NCBI RefSeq assembly: GCF_020166435.1
Contig: NZ_JAINZP010000009.1
Coordinates: 97,009 to 161,008 of the forward strand
DNA length: 64,000 nt
Direction: 5' to 3'
Source: Pectobacterium versatile
GTDB taxonomy: Bacteria; Pseudomonadota; Gammaproteobacteria; Enterobacterales; Enterobacteriaceae
A program made the translations under genes and the position numbers. The notes below the pieces were generated by a model. It was not told the DNA's origin. It saw only the letters and a program-made list of their open reading frames with translations, and made no database searches. Shown in pieces: positions 1-9,848 of the stretch. Position 1 is the stretch's first letter. Every line of letters begins with the position of its first letter.

Positions 1-739
1 CAAAAATTTCATTGATGCGCCACAGCGGACGCTGAAGCTCCATTGCTCTGTTCCAGTCACCCGCACGGGCAGCTTCATACAAAGCAATACTCTGTTTGGG
101 AACGATACACGCCGGGCCAGCCATCCAACCCACGCCGCCAATCAGCATGACGCAGGCGGGAATATGGGCGGACGCGGAGAAGACGTCCATTCGGCCACGG
201 GTACGTTCGATGATGGAAAGCAAGCGCCCGGTATTGGTCGAGGCGTCTTTGATATAGCGGATATTACTAACATGGCTAAGGCGTTCGATGACGGGCAAAC
301 TCAAATCGGAACGCTGGAACTGAGGATTGGTGTAGAGCACCACCGGTTTACCCTGTGCGGCTTCGGCAATGGCGCGGAAATATTGTTCGACGCCTTCGTC
401 TTTCAGGGGGAAATAGGCTTCCAGTACCGCAAGAATGCCATCCGCGCCCAGTTCGACGTAGCGTTTCGTTTGCTCAACGGCATCCTGAATCGTTGTCGAC
501 GCCACACCAGCGATGACCGGCACACGGCCCGCCGTCGTTTCGATCACCGTTTTAACGACATCCAGACGCTGAGCCGCAGAAAGATAGGCAAATTCACCGG
601 TGCTGCCTAACGGCACGACGCCATGTACACCGCATTGAATCAGATGTTCAGTGAGCTGCGCCAGAACAGGCTTATCGACCTGACCATCGGGCCTGACGGG
701 TGACACCAGATAGGGAAAAACACCGCTAAATGTATTCAC
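1..739 (-). CDS. DapA-family (dihydrodipicolinate synthase/N-acetylneuraminate lyase-like) aldolase, 3' end cut by window
   Basis: About 246 N-terminal residues are visible; the C-terminus lies left of the window. I chose the GTG at 739 because AAGGAG sits 6 bases upstream; it gives a protein starting [14 protein letters not shown]. Family motifs seen: GSTGE near residue 45 (substrate carboxylate loop), the YTNP tyrosine near 136 and the Schiff-base lysine in YIKDAS near 164. These define class I pyruvate-type aldolases. This is probably a paralogue rather than housekeeping DapA, because it follows an ABC binding-protein gene and faces a LysR gene, which suggests catabolism of an imported compound. 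The substrate cannot be read from sequence. Confidence 0.9.
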   Translation of the reverse strand, partial: MNTFSGVFPYLVSPVRPDGQVDKPVLAQLTEHLIQCGVHGVVPLGSTGEFAYLSAAQRLDVVKTVIETTAGRVPVIAGVASTTIQDAVEQTKRYVELGADGILAVLEAYFPLKDEGVEQYFRAIAEAAQGKPVVLYTNPQFQRSDLSLPVIERLSHVSNIRYIKDASTNTGRLLSIIERTRGRMDVFSASAHIPACVMLIGGVGWMAGPACIVPKQSIALYEAARAGDWNRAMELQRPLWRINEIF

Positions 740-762
740 TCCGCTCTCCTTGTTACGGATAG

Positions 763-791
763 ATAAGGGGTGAATACTCACCCCTTATTTG
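763..791 (-). terminator. Hairpin between the binding-protein gene and the DapA-like gene
   Basis: A perfect 11-bp inverted repeat (ATAAGGGGTGA / TCACCCCTTAT) with a 4-base loop lies in the 71-bp gap between the two leftward genes. Only a short T-rich tail follows on the minus strand, so it may attenuate transcription or stabilise the upstream message rather than fully terminate. Confidence 0.5.
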
Positions 792-810
792 AATCATAAA
801 TGACAGGTGA

Positions 811-2361
811 CTATTTGGCAGAACGGACGAAATACGGCAGCGTGTAGGCATCGGAACGGCCCACGTAGGTATACTGCTTTTTCATCGCCCAGGTGTTGGA
901 CAGGAACATCACGGGAATCACACCCAGATCGTTCATGCCAATGTTCATCGCCTCAGCCAGCAGCGCACCACGTTTGGTTTCATCCAGCGTGACACGTGCT
1001 TCGTTCAGCGTTTTATCAAAGACAGGATTGGAATAGCGACCACGATTCCCCTGTCCTGCATTGGGGCCAAAGGTTTCTAGCAATGGCCCCAATACTCCAG
1101 AAGCTTCCCCGGTTTCAATCGCGGCCCCGCCCATAATCAAACTGAATTCTAGACGGGACGCACGTGAGAAGTACACACTGCCGGGCATCGTAACAACCTC
1201 GGTTTTGATACCGGCACGTGTGAACATTTGGCCAATGGCCTGAGCAATTTTAGAATCATTAGGATAACGATCGTTCGACGCGTGGAAGGTCAGCATGAAG
1301 CCGTCAGGGTAACCCGCCGCTGCCAGCTCCTGTTTGGCTTTCTCCGGATTATAAACCGGCGCAGGAATGGAAGCGGAATACCCGAGATACCCCTTCGGTA
1401 CAAGCTGAGAGGCAACAACAGCCTGCCCCTCCATCACACGGTCGACGATTGCCTGACGATTAATAGCTAAAGACATCGCCTGGCGTACTTCTTTTTTTAG
1501 TAATGGGTTTTTACCATCAGGACCTTTGGCGAACGGTGATTCCTCTCGCTGCTGGTCCATGTGAAGGTAAATAACACGATTCCCTGGTGTTGAAATCGTT
1601 TTTAACTGCTGATTTTTTTCAATATTACTACTGTCGGCTGTTGGAACGTTTTCAATCATGTCCACATCACCGGATAATACGGCTGCTACACGTGCACTAC
1701 TGTTTTTAAATACACGGACAGTAACGTTGTCCCACTCTGCTTTTCCTCCCCAGTAATCGTCATTTCTAACAAGGACTACCCGGTCGTCCGGCACCCAGGA
1801 AACAAATTTGAATGGCCCTGTACCAATCACATCTTTTCCTGAATTCAACGTTTCCGTTGGGACGTTCTCAAGTCGAGCAGGCAAAATGGAAACCCGACTT
1901 AAATTATTCAGCAGCAGCGGCGAAGCCTCTTTTGTCTTAATCCGCACCGTTAATGGATTCACTTCTATTACTTCAGCAATGTCGCTGACGTAAGGTGCGT
2001 AAGAGCTAGGGCTGTTTTTCGATGCCAGCGCAATACGTTTAATGCTGGCAATCACATCTTTAGCCGTAAAATCACTGCCGTCGTGAAACTTGACGCCTGG
2101 ACGCAATACAAACTCCCACGTCTTGTCGTCAATCACTTTCCAACTGGTTGCCAGGGCAGGTGCAATCTGCTGTTTTTCATCCTGTACAACCAAACCGTCA
2201 AAAATATTGCGCGCCATTGCGCTATTCGCCCCACTCACATAAAACTGCGGATCCATTGATGTGGTGGAGGAAGCCAAACCGATATTCAGGTCCGCGCTAT
2301 AAACCAAAGGTGAAGATGAAAATAAAACGGTAAACAATAGCGCCAGAGTCGATTTCTTCAT
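811..2361 (-). CDS. ABC transporter periplasmic substrate-binding protein, peptide/nickel (SBP_bac_5) family
   Basis: 516 residues, normal for the DppA/OppA/NikA class. A signal peptide is clear (MKKST, hydrophobic core, cleavage near VYSA|DL). The mature start NIGLASSTTSMDPQ and the downstream GTGPFKFVSW and LLKKEVRQAMSLAINR segments are characteristic of cluster C binding proteins. The protein should deliver a peptide or other small solute to an inner-membrane ABC permease, but no permease or ATPase genes lie in the window. They may lie left of base 1, or the protein may use another transporter. It is divergent from the LysR gene at 2504, its likely regulator. Confidence 0.93.
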   Translation of the reverse strand: MKKSTLALLFTVLFSSSPLVYSADLNIGLASSTTSMDPQFYVSGANSAMARNIFDGLVVQDEKQQIAPALATSWKVIDDKTWEFVLRPGVKFHDGSDFTAKDVIASIKRIALASKNSPSSYAPYVSDIAEVIEVNPLTVRIKTKEASPLLLNNLSRVSILPARLENVPTETLNSGKDVIGTGPFKFVSWVPDDRVVLVRNDDYWGGKAEWDNVTVRVFKNSSARVAAVLSGDVDMIENVPTADSSNIEKNQQLKTISTPGNRVIYLHMDQQREESPFAKGPDGKNPLLKKEVRQAMSLAINRQAIVDRVMEGQAVVASQLVPKGYLGYSASIPAPVYNPEKAKQELAAAGYPDGFMLTFHASNDRYPNDSKIAQAIGQMFTRAGIKTEVVTMPGSVYFSRASRLEFSLIMGGAAIETGEASGVLGPLLETFGPNAGQGNRGRYSNPVFDKTLNEARVTLDETKRGALLAEAMNIGMNDLGVIPVMFLSNTWAMKKQYTYVGRSDAYTLPYFVRSAK

Positions 2362-2471
2362 TCACTAATCCTCTATTCCATGATTGAGTACTGATGAAGT
2401 GTATTAAATCTTATGATTGTGAGTCTATGCGCTAGATTGGATAATGAAAAATTGCATTTTGTGTTAAATTG

Positions 2472-2486
2472 ATAACCAAATGTTAT
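2472..2486. promoter_or_regulatory. Possible LysR-type operator in the divergent region
   Basis: ATAAC-N5-GTTAT is a small inverted repeat just before the LysR start codon, in the 142-bp region shared with the divergent binding-protein gene. LysR regulators commonly bind such dyads to autoregulate. Short repeats of this size also occur by chance in AT-rich DNA. Confidence 0.3.
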
Positions 2487-2503
2487 GTTTCAAGGTGGCT
2501 AGC

Positions 2504-3400
2504 ATGCGTATCAATCCCCGTCAGGTTGAAGCCTTTCATAAAGTCATCCTCACCGGAGGCATCACCGCTGCCGCCAACATGATGTACATCACCCAGCCCG
2601 CGGTCAGTCGACTCATAAAGGACTTTGAAGACGCACTGAATCTTAAGCTGTTCGATAGAGACGGGCGCGGCCTGGTTCCACGCGCGGAGGCGATGAAGCT
2701 GTATCGGGAAGTCGAGCGTATTTATCTGGGGTTGGATCATATAGGAATGATTGCGGATGAAATTCGCCACGCCAAGGGCAGCGTGCTGCGCATCGCTGCT
2801 GTTCAGGCGCTCTCGTTTCTTTGTTCAGATCAGGTTCTCCCTGCTTTGCTCAAGAAATACCCCGATCTTTCCCTGTTTCTAGACATAGAAAGCAGCAGCC
2901 ATATTACGGATGCGATTGCTGAAAATCAGTATGACGTTGGTTTTATTTTCAGCCAGCCTGGCACTAAAGGACTAGAGGCCGAACCGCTGGCGGACGTCAG
3001 TGCTGTCGCAGTGTTAGCGGTGGATCACCCCCTTGCCACGGCGGATGAAATTACGCTTGCCGATCTGGCCGGTACACGCGCTATTTTGCCGGGAAGAACC
3101 ACACCGCTGCGGGCGCAGCTCGATATCGCCACCAGAAAAGAGCAGATCTATCTGCATAACCCCATCGAAACCTCGATGGCTAACTGCTGCGTTCTGGCAT
3201 CGAAAAATGTCGGCATCGGCGTAGTCGATTTTATTACCGCCCTGAACAGCCCATCACCAGTTATCGTTAAGACTTTCAATCCTGATATAAAAATGGCGTA
3301 TTGCGCAGTTTATCCCCCACAAATTCCCCGCAGTCAGGTGGTTAATCACATCACTCAGGTTATGAAAGAAAAAATAGCGGAGAGTTTGGCGTTGAAATAG
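2504..3400 (+). CDS. LysR-family transcriptional regulator
   Basis: The ATG at 2504 is preferred over the in-frame ATG at 2480 because AAGGTGG lies just before it and the helix-turn-helix then begins normally (MRINPRQVEAFHKVILTGG). That gives 298 residues, the usual family length. The N-terminal winged helix contains the hallmark AANMMYITQPAVSRLIKDFE (residues about 23-42); the rest is the LysR substrate-binding fold. Divergent placement suggests it controls the binding-protein/aldolase pair on the other strand. The inducer is unknown. Confidence 0.92.
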   Translation: MRINPRQVEAFHKVILTGGITAAANMMYITQPAVSRLIKDFEDALNLKLFDRDGRGLVPRAEAMKLYREVERIYLGLDHIGMIADEIRHAKGSVLRIAAVQALSFLCSDQVLPALLKKYPDLSLFLDIESSSHITDAIAENQYDVGFIFSQPGTKGLEAEPLADVSAVAVLAVDHPLATADEITLADLAGTRAILPGRTTPLRAQLDIATRKEQIYLHNPIETSMANCCVLASKNVGIGVVDFITALNSPSPVIVKTFNPDIKMAYCAVYPPQIPRSQVVNHITQVMKEKIAESLALK

Positions 3401-3445
3401 TGTTTGGGCGTGCCACACTGAAGGCTTGAATATTTAACATGGCAA

Positions 3446-3871
3446 TTATGGGAACCCAGGCTCATCTTCCAACGTCTCGATTCTTCGGTAGTTTTCGGTT
3501 GCATTACAGAGATTTAAGTGGAATTGATACGCTGCGCTATCTTTTTCCGTGCCTGATGTTACGTATGTACATCGGTCTTTTTTATACCTTTCCCATGAAC
3601 GTTGATGCTTCTTGAATGCCTTGATGATGTCGTTGTCATTTATTTTAACTAATTCTAAAGTTCTTTCTGACAACCTTTTATTGAGTTTTTTATCAGACTC
3701 TTTCACCATTAAATAAGCACACTCATACACGCTAATTTCGCCCTCTTGCTCTATCATTTCTTTGCATATTCCCATTTTACTCTCGTTCAGATAATCGTCA
3801 GTCGTTTTTGCATTTAAAAAAAATGGAAATAGAAGAAAAAAAATGAAAAGTACTTTTTTTATAATCATCAT
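3446..3871 (-). CDS. LprI-like (DUF1311) exported protein, probable immunity to the adjacent muramidase
   Basis: 141 residues with a strong signal peptide (MMIIKK, hydrophobic FIFFLLFPFFLNA) directing it to the periplasm. The mature part has four cysteines (C36, C51, C101, C122) able to form two disulfides, and a charged helical region ending in a W-E-R-Y-K-x-D-R-C motif typical of DUF1311/LprI proteins. Members of that family include lysozyme inhibitors. Its ATG overlaps the stop codon of the muramidase gene (ATGA), so the two are translationally coupled. An inhibitor in the compartment where a muramidase would act fits an immunity role, which is inferred. AT-rich, unlike the flanking core genes. 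Confidence 0.75.
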   Translation of the reverse strand: MMIIKKVLFIFFLLFPFFLNAKTTDDYLNESKMGICKEMIEQEGEISVYECAYLMVKESDKKLNKRLSERTLELVKINDNDIIKAFKKHQRSWERYKKDRCTYVTSGTEKDSAAYQFHLNLCNATENYRRIETLEDEPGFP

Positions 3872-4488
3872 CTAGCCCTGCTTTCGTTTAGATATTTCAC
3901 CCTATTCCTGCTATTTTCATCCCTTCTAAGCTCAGATGAGTTCATTATTAAAGAAATGATATCATCTATGTTATTCGTTGTTGCTGCCAACATTATTGTA
4001 TCCCCCCTATAGCCTTGGTATACGATATCAATCAAGATATCCCTTATCGCTGGCTGAAGCTCTTCCCAGTCAGGCTTTTCCCGCATATCTTTTGTCTTTT
4101 GATTGTATACCGATCTCGCTCTTATTACATAACTTCTATACGTGTGTTTAAATAAAGAAATCTGCTGTTGCTCTGTTATTTCTCCAATTTTATCCTTATT
4201 CACCCTAACAAATTCTTTAGCTTGAAATCCTATCAGTCCTGCTGAATGAGATATTATAGTGGATTTTTCCTGAGAAATTCCAGCCATCGTTAAATCCGAA
4301 TAAATTTCTTGTCGTGTTCTTTTCCCCATATCGTATCCTCGGCCAATGGTCACACCCGACAACCCACCTCTTTCTGGATAGTGAATAACCCTACTGTAAT
4401 ATTTTGAGCCTTTTATATTATTTCCTTCAGAGTTAAATGTTAATTTCCCATCCGTTATTAGTGATGCTCCATCATTTATATCGCTCAT
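3868..4488 (-). CDS. Pesticin/T4-lysozyme-like muramidase, probable type VI secretion effector
   Basis: 206 residues, no signal peptide. The segment GGLSGVTIGRGYDMG (residues 41-55) matches the pesticin C-terminal lysozyme-like fold. By analogy with pesticin and T4 lysozyme the catalytic set would be Glu21 (in NSEGN), Thr47 and Asp53; the T-x5-D spacing equals that of pesticin. It should cleave the glycan backbone of peptidoglycan. The gene starts 10 bases after the Hcp gene and overlaps the LprI-like gene by 4 bases. Unlike pesticin it has no import/receptor domain, so delivery through Hcp is the simplest reading. Low GC suggests horizontal acquisition. Confidence 0.8.
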   Translation of the reverse strand: MSDINDGASLITDGKLTFNSEGNNIKGSKYYSRVIHYPERGGLSGVTIGRGYDMGKRTRQEIYSDLTMAGISQEKSTIISHSAGLIGFQAKEFVRVNKDKIGEITEQQQISLFKHTYRSYVIRARSVYNQKTKDMREKPDWEELQPAIRDILIDIVYQGYRGDTIMLAATTNNIDDIISLIMNSSELRRDENSRNRVKYLNESRAR

Positions 4489-4498
4489 AATCAGCTCT

Positions 4499-4966
4499 CT
4501 AATTCCAAATGCTATAACCCGATGTGCCTGCTATTTTATGCGACCAAGATATACTGGCATACTTCAGCATGACTTCCTCATAAGGAATAGAATCATTATT
4601 ATTTATTGAGTTAGGATATGATGAAGAAACAGATACAATTCGCGCATCAGTCAATATTAACTCGTAGAATACTTCTAATTGCCCTGCCATATTGGTTCGA
4701 TAGAAGAAAAAACTCGCCGTTAGCTTTTCATTTGATGTCACTGACACGCCGAGTAATGGAGACGACTTATCTATAGGTTTAATGAGTTGTATAGGATGAT
4801 GCGATATATTCTCTTCCCTCGTTATTGTATGGTTTAACCCTAAGACTTGAATTTGATTCTCATGCCCAGATTGATAACGATTGCCAATAGAATTAACCGT
4901 CGAACATCCAGAGGAAATTAACCCCTGCTGATCACCTTCTAAGGTGAGATAAATGAGGTGTGACAT
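4499..4966 (-). CDS. hcp: Hcp-family type VI secretion tube protein
   Basis: 155 residues from the ATG at 4966; a GTG two codons upstream (4972) is possible but less likely. The start MSHLIYLTLEGDQQGLISSG, the conserved Q-I-Q-V-L-G-L-N-H segment and H-x-P-I-x-L-I-K-P-I-D-K-S-S-P-L are hallmarks of the Hcp1 family. The C-terminal half (Y-E-E-V-M-L-K-Y-x-S-I-S-W) is also typical. Hcp hexamers stack into the inner tube and chaperone small effectors. No sheath, baseplate or TssM genes are in the window, so this is an orphan cargo module relying on a T6SS elsewhere. It is first in a three-gene leftward cassette. Confidence 0.88.
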   Translation of the reverse strand: MSHLIYLTLEGDQQGLISSGCSTVNSIGNRYQSGHENQIQVLGLNHTITREENISHHPIQLIKPIDKSSPLLGVSVTSNEKLTASFFFYRTNMAGQLEVFYELILTDARIVSVSSSYPNSINNNDSIPYEEVMLKYASISWSHKIAGTSGYSIWN

Positions 4967-5220
4967 ATACACTATCTTTGTTAGTTTAGATTAAATTATT
5001 TTTATCAAGGAAATCATACACCACATAAATAGCAAGAGAAAATGATAAAACAGCTCAATATAAAATTGAAATTAATAACAGATTTTATTTTATTAAACAG
5101 TATTTAATTTTAGTATTTTTTGACTGGCTACCATTAAAAACCATGATATTAAATATCGTGAAAAGTAATTAGTCATGGAATAGCCATCGTTGATGGCTAT
5201 TCGGCGTTATATCTCTCTAA
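4967..5220. other. AT-rich gap between hcp and yidA
   Basis: About 250 bases of very AT-rich DNA with no convincing gene. It should contain the hcp promoter (leftward). I could not settle on -35/-10 elements because many AT-rich hexamers fit. It marks the right edge of the hcp cassette. Confidence 0.4.
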
Positions 5221-6036
5221 TCAAGCATTCAGCACAAATTTCTCAATCGCGTAGGCGACGCCGTCTTCCATGTTGGTTTTGGTGACAAACTGGCTGGCTG
5301 CTTTCACTTCGTCGATGGCATTGCCCATCGCTACGCCGATACCCGCATAGCGAATCATCGCCAGATCGTTCTGTTGGTCGCCCAGTGTCATGACGCTTTC
5401 GCGTGGAATGCCGAGGTGCTCCGCCAGCATCTTCACGCCTTCACCTTTGTTGACGCGCTTATCCAGAATTTCCAGATAGTATTCGGCGCTCTTCATGATG
5501 GTGTAGCGTTCAAAGGCTTCCGGTGGCAGTTGGCTGATGGCGCGATCCAATATCTCTGGCTCATCAATCATCATCACTTTCGGGAACGTCAGGCTGCGAT
5601 CCATTTCTTCTACCGCACGATACTTCAACGGCATCCCGGTCAGGTGAGATTCATGAATGGTGTAAGGACTGATGTCTTTATTGGCGGTGTAGACAAAATT
5701 GAAGTCCAACGCGTGGAAATGGACGCCCAGTTTGCAGGCTAGCGCTTCGAAATAGAGATAGTCGTCAAAGCTCAGCGCCGTTTGCGCCACACAGTCACCG
5801 TTGACCGTACGCTGCACCAGCGCACCGTTGTTGGTTATGCAGTAACAGCCTTCCTGCTGCAAATCCAGCTCCATCAGGTAGCGCTCGACGCCGATGTAAG
5901 GGCGACCGGTAGCCAGCACAACCTGCACGCCTTTCTCTCTGGCAGCGGCAATCGCGGCTTTTACCGCAGGTGAAATTTGATTTTGGGGCGTCAGCAACGT
6001 CCCGTCCATATCAATAGCGATCAGTTTTACAGACAT
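5221..6036 (-). CDS. yidA: YidA sugar phosphatase, HAD superfamily (Cof type)
   Basis: 271 residues, as in E. coli YidA (270). HAD motif I DMDGTLL has the nucleophile Asp9 and Asp11; motif II is ATGRPY; the C-terminal GDQQNDLAMIRYAGIGVAMGNA carries the metal-binding acidic residues. The NKGEGVKMLAEHLG stretch is typical of the Cof subfamily. It dephosphorylates sugar phosphates such as alpha-glucose-1-phosphate in the cytoplasm. In E. coli it lies next to gyrB; here about 8.7 kb of other genes separate them. Confidence 0.95.
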   Translation of the reverse strand: MSVKLIAIDMDGTLLTPQNQISPAVKAAIAAAREKGVQVVLATGRPYIGVERYLMELDLQQEGCYCITNNGALVQRTVNGDCVAQTALSFDDYLYFEALACKLGVHFHALDFNFVYTANKDISPYTIHESHLTGMPLKYRAVEEMDRSLTFPKVMMIDEPEILDRAISQLPPEAFERYTIMKSAEYYLEILDKRVNKGEGVKMLAEHLGIPRESVMTLGDQQNDLAMIRYAGIGVAMGNAIDEVKAASQFVTKTNMEDGVAYAIEKFVLNA

Positions 6037-6038
6037 AG

Positions 6039-6098
<60 letters not shown>

Positions 6099-6135
6099 CG
6101 AAATACGCCAGGGTGACAGGCGTATGACATGCAAC

Positions 6136-6163
6136 GTAAAAAGCCGTGCGGTTAAGCACGGCC
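6136..6163 (-). terminator. Rho-independent terminator after the beta-glucoside operon
   Basis: On the minus strand GGCCGTGC-TTAACC-GCACGGC is followed by a T run. It sits 29-56 bases after the 6-phospho-beta-glucosidase stop and before yidA, so it should close the PTS operon. Confidence 0.85.
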
Positions 6164-6191
6164 CTGTGACCAACGTTTCCTGTAATCGCTG

Positions 6192-7670
<1,479 letters not shown>

Positions 7671-8015
7671 TTAATTTATAAGCTGTTTAAGGGTGGAGAT
7701 TTCCCGATGCAGTTGAATCAGCTCCTCCACCAGTTCACGGCATAGCATCGCGTTCATTAGGTGATCTTGCGCGTGAACCAGAATCAGGTTGACCGGAATT
7801 TTCCCGCTGCCCTCATCGGCACCAATCAAGGCCGTCTGGATTTGATGGGCTTTGCGTGCCGCAACGGAAGCGGTGTTCAGCCGTTCTTCAGCCTTGTCCC
7901 AGTCGTATTTTCTGGCGGCACTCAGCGCTTCCATCGAGCTGGAGCGCGCCTCTCCCGCATAGATAATCAGTTCCATTACTGTCGTTTCATCAAGAATGGT
8001 TTCATTGAGCATCAC
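7671..8015 (-). CDS. PTS lactose/cellobiose-family IIA component
   Basis: 114 residues (113 if the second Met is used), typical for the all-helical lactose/cellobiose IIA. The phosphorylated histidine is in the conserved LILVHAQDHLMNA segment. It takes phosphate from HPr and passes it to the IIB subunit. Its start overlaps the end of the IIC gene by 14 bases, indicating translational coupling. It is third in the beta-glucoside operon, 36 bases before the glucosidase. Confidence 0.95.
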   Translation of the reverse strand: MMLNETILDETTVMELIIYAGEARSSSMEALSAARKYDWDKAEERLNTASVAARKAHQIQTALIGADEGSGKIPVNLILVHAQDHLMNAMLCRELVEELIQLHREISTLKQLIN

Positions 8016-9315
8016 TCACTGCCTCCTCCGCTGTACCCACTTCTTGTGCGATCAGCTGACGTTCATACATTTTGAAGAAGGGGTAATAGATTAAGGACGA
8101 GACGACAATCAGTACCCCCACCAGCACCACCGCTCGCCAGTCCCATCCCGTAGACCAGGCTGCGCCAATCGGGCCCGGCGTTGTCCAGGGCGCAAGAGAA
8201 ATCACGCGATGCACTAAGTCGGTTTTTAACGCGATATAGGCGAGAGTGGCGTTCACCAACGGCGCGGTAATAAACGGAATAAACAGCAGCGGATTCATCA
8301 CAACGGGTGAACCAAAAATCACCGGTTCGTTGATGTTGAACATGCTCGGCACCACGGCCAGCTTGCCGATGGAGCGCAAGTGAGCAGAACGGCTACGCAG
8401 ATAGAGAAAGACCAGCCCCATGGTCGCTCCCGAGCCGCCCACCGTAATGAAGAACTGCCAGAAGGGTTCAATAAAGATTTTGGTGATCGGTGCACCCGCG
8501 TTAAACGCTTCCTGATTGATCCCTAAATTGGTCAGCCAGAATGCCTGCAAGATGCCGCCGACGATAACCGCCCCGTGAATCCCGGCAAACCACAGCAGGT
8601 GGCAGAGCAGCACCGCGATCAGGATGGCAGGGAGCGAGTCGGATGCCGAGATAATCGGCGCAAAGACGGCCATAATCGCCTGCGGTAACAGCATGCCGAA
8701 CTGGCTCTGCATAAACAGGCTAAGCGGGAAAAGCGTGAGAAAGATGGCAAGAATCGGGATAAGCAGATCGAAAGACTGGCGGATTTTCGGCGGCACCTGT
8801 TCCGGCAGGCGGATACCGATATTGCGCTTCTGCAAAAAATGCATCAGCTCCGTCGAATAGATCGCCACGATAATCGCGGTGAAAATCCCCTCGCCACCCA
8901 GCGACCCAACCGGCAGACTTTTGTCGATTTGCGGAGCCGCCACCACCATAAACGACATCAGTGCCAGACTGGCAGCCATAAAACCGTTCATTTTATAGCT
9001 CTGCGCCAGGTTATAGGCGATAGCGCTGGTGATATACACCGCCATAATGCCCATCGTCATGTTGTAGGGCATCATGATTTGTTCGCCGTGGCGTTCCACC
9101 ATCCCCAGCCACCACTGCGCAAAAGCCCATTCACTATTCGGGCTAAAAGGTGGATGAGCGAATAACATCATAAAAGAACCGACAATTAAAAACGGCATAG
9201 AGGCAATGAAGCCATCTTTAATTGCTACAACATGGCGCTGGCTAGAGAGCTTTGCCGCAATGGGGCTAATACGGTTTTCGATAACGCTGAATAATGACTC
9301 GCTTAATTTACTCAT
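8002..9315 (-). CDS. PTS lactose/cellobiose-family IIC permease
   Basis: 437 residues with about ten hydrophobic segments, an integral inner-membrane sugar channel. The start (MSKLSESLFSVIENRISPIAAKLSSQ), the early FIASMPFLIVGSFMMLF helix and the FNINEPVIFGSPVVMNP motif are hallmarks of cellobiose-type IIC proteins; the conserved NEP glutamate takes part in sugar binding. It imports a beta-glucoside while IIB phosphorylates it. Separate IIA, IIB and IIC genes place this with Chb/Cel-type systems, although the adjacent regulator is AscG-like. Confidence 0.95.
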   Translation of the reverse strand: MSKLSESLFSVIENRISPIAAKLSSQRHVVAIKDGFIASMPFLIVGSFMMLFAHPPFSPNSEWAFAQWWLGMVERHGEQIMMPYNMTMGIMAVYITSAIAYNLAQSYKMNGFMAASLALMSFMVVAAPQIDKSLPVGSLGGEGIFTAIIVAIYSTELMHFLQKRNIGIRLPEQVPPKIRQSFDLLIPILAIFLTLFPLSLFMQSQFGMLLPQAIMAVFAPIISASDSLPAILIAVLLCHLLWFAGIHGAVIVGGILQAFWLTNLGINQEAFNAGAPITKIFIEPFWQFFITVGGSGATMGLVFLYLRSRSAHLRSIGKLAVVPSMFNINEPVIFGSPVVMNPLLFIPFITAPLVNATLAYIALKTDLVHRVISLAPWTTPGPIGAAWSTGWDWRAVVLVGVLIVVSSLIYYPFFKMYERQLIAQEVGTAEEAVSDAQ

Positions 9316-9331
9316 TATTCCTCCCGTTATA

Positions 9332-9637
9332 CTAATTGATCATCGCCAGAGCATCGTTGAGGACTTTTTCCCCATTCATCATGCCGTAATCAACCATATT
9401 AATGACCGCAATCGGCTTCTCTTTCTCGTCAGCTATCACCTTGAGTTCAGGCAATTTATACTTGATCTGCGGCCCCAGAAGGCAGCAATCATATTCATCA
9501 ATCAGCTCATTAAACTCTTCAAAACCCACGGCTTTTATCTCAACAGCGATCGCATTTTTCTCGGCGACCTTTTCCATTCGCTGTACCAGCATGCTGGTAG
9601 ACATTCCTGCTGCGCAACAGAGTAAAATCTTATTCAT
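9332..9637 (-). CDS. PTS lactose/cellobiose-family IIB component
   Basis: 101 residues from the ATG at 9637 (GAGGTG upstream); an in-frame start at 9649 is less likely. The phosphocysteine loop CCAAGMSTSML is at residues 7-17, with Cys8 aligning with the active cysteine of ChbB. It relays phosphate from IIA to the sugar. It is first in the leftward operon, with 16 bases to the IIC gene. Confidence 0.95.
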   Translation of the reverse strand: MNKILLCCAAGMSTSMLVQRMEKVAEKNAIAVEIKAVGFEEFNELIDEYDCCLLGPQIKYKLPELKVIADEKEKPIAVINMVDYGMMNGEKVLNDALAMIN

Positions 9638-9689
9638 ACTGCACCTCACCGTCCGTTTTTTTATTATTCAAGCAAGACATAAAATAATA

Positions 9690-9703
9690 TGCAACCGGTT
9701 TCA
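9690..9703. promoter_or_regulatory. AscG/GalR-LacI-type operator upstream of the PTS operon
   Basis: TGCAACCGGTTTCA is a near-perfect 14-bp dyad with central CG, differing at one arm position from the TGAAACCGGTTTCA type bound by AscG in E. coli. It lies 53 bases before the IIB start and 146 before the repressor gene, so it probably represses the PTS operon and perhaps both directions. Confidence 0.75.
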
Positions 9704-9848
9704 TATTGTTTTTACTATTTTTTGAAGGCGATCATAAATAGCGCAATCGGGGAATATTTTTATCCCTACACTTGTTATTGCTGATAAAAAAGGAGGATTT
9801 TTCCCTATAATGACGACATAAGGCAGTACAGGAGAACGGGAAAGTACA

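Noticed and set aside
164..610. A 148-codon plus-strand frame at the left edge
   Set aside because: It is antisense to the DapA-like gene, whose motifs and ribosome site are clear.
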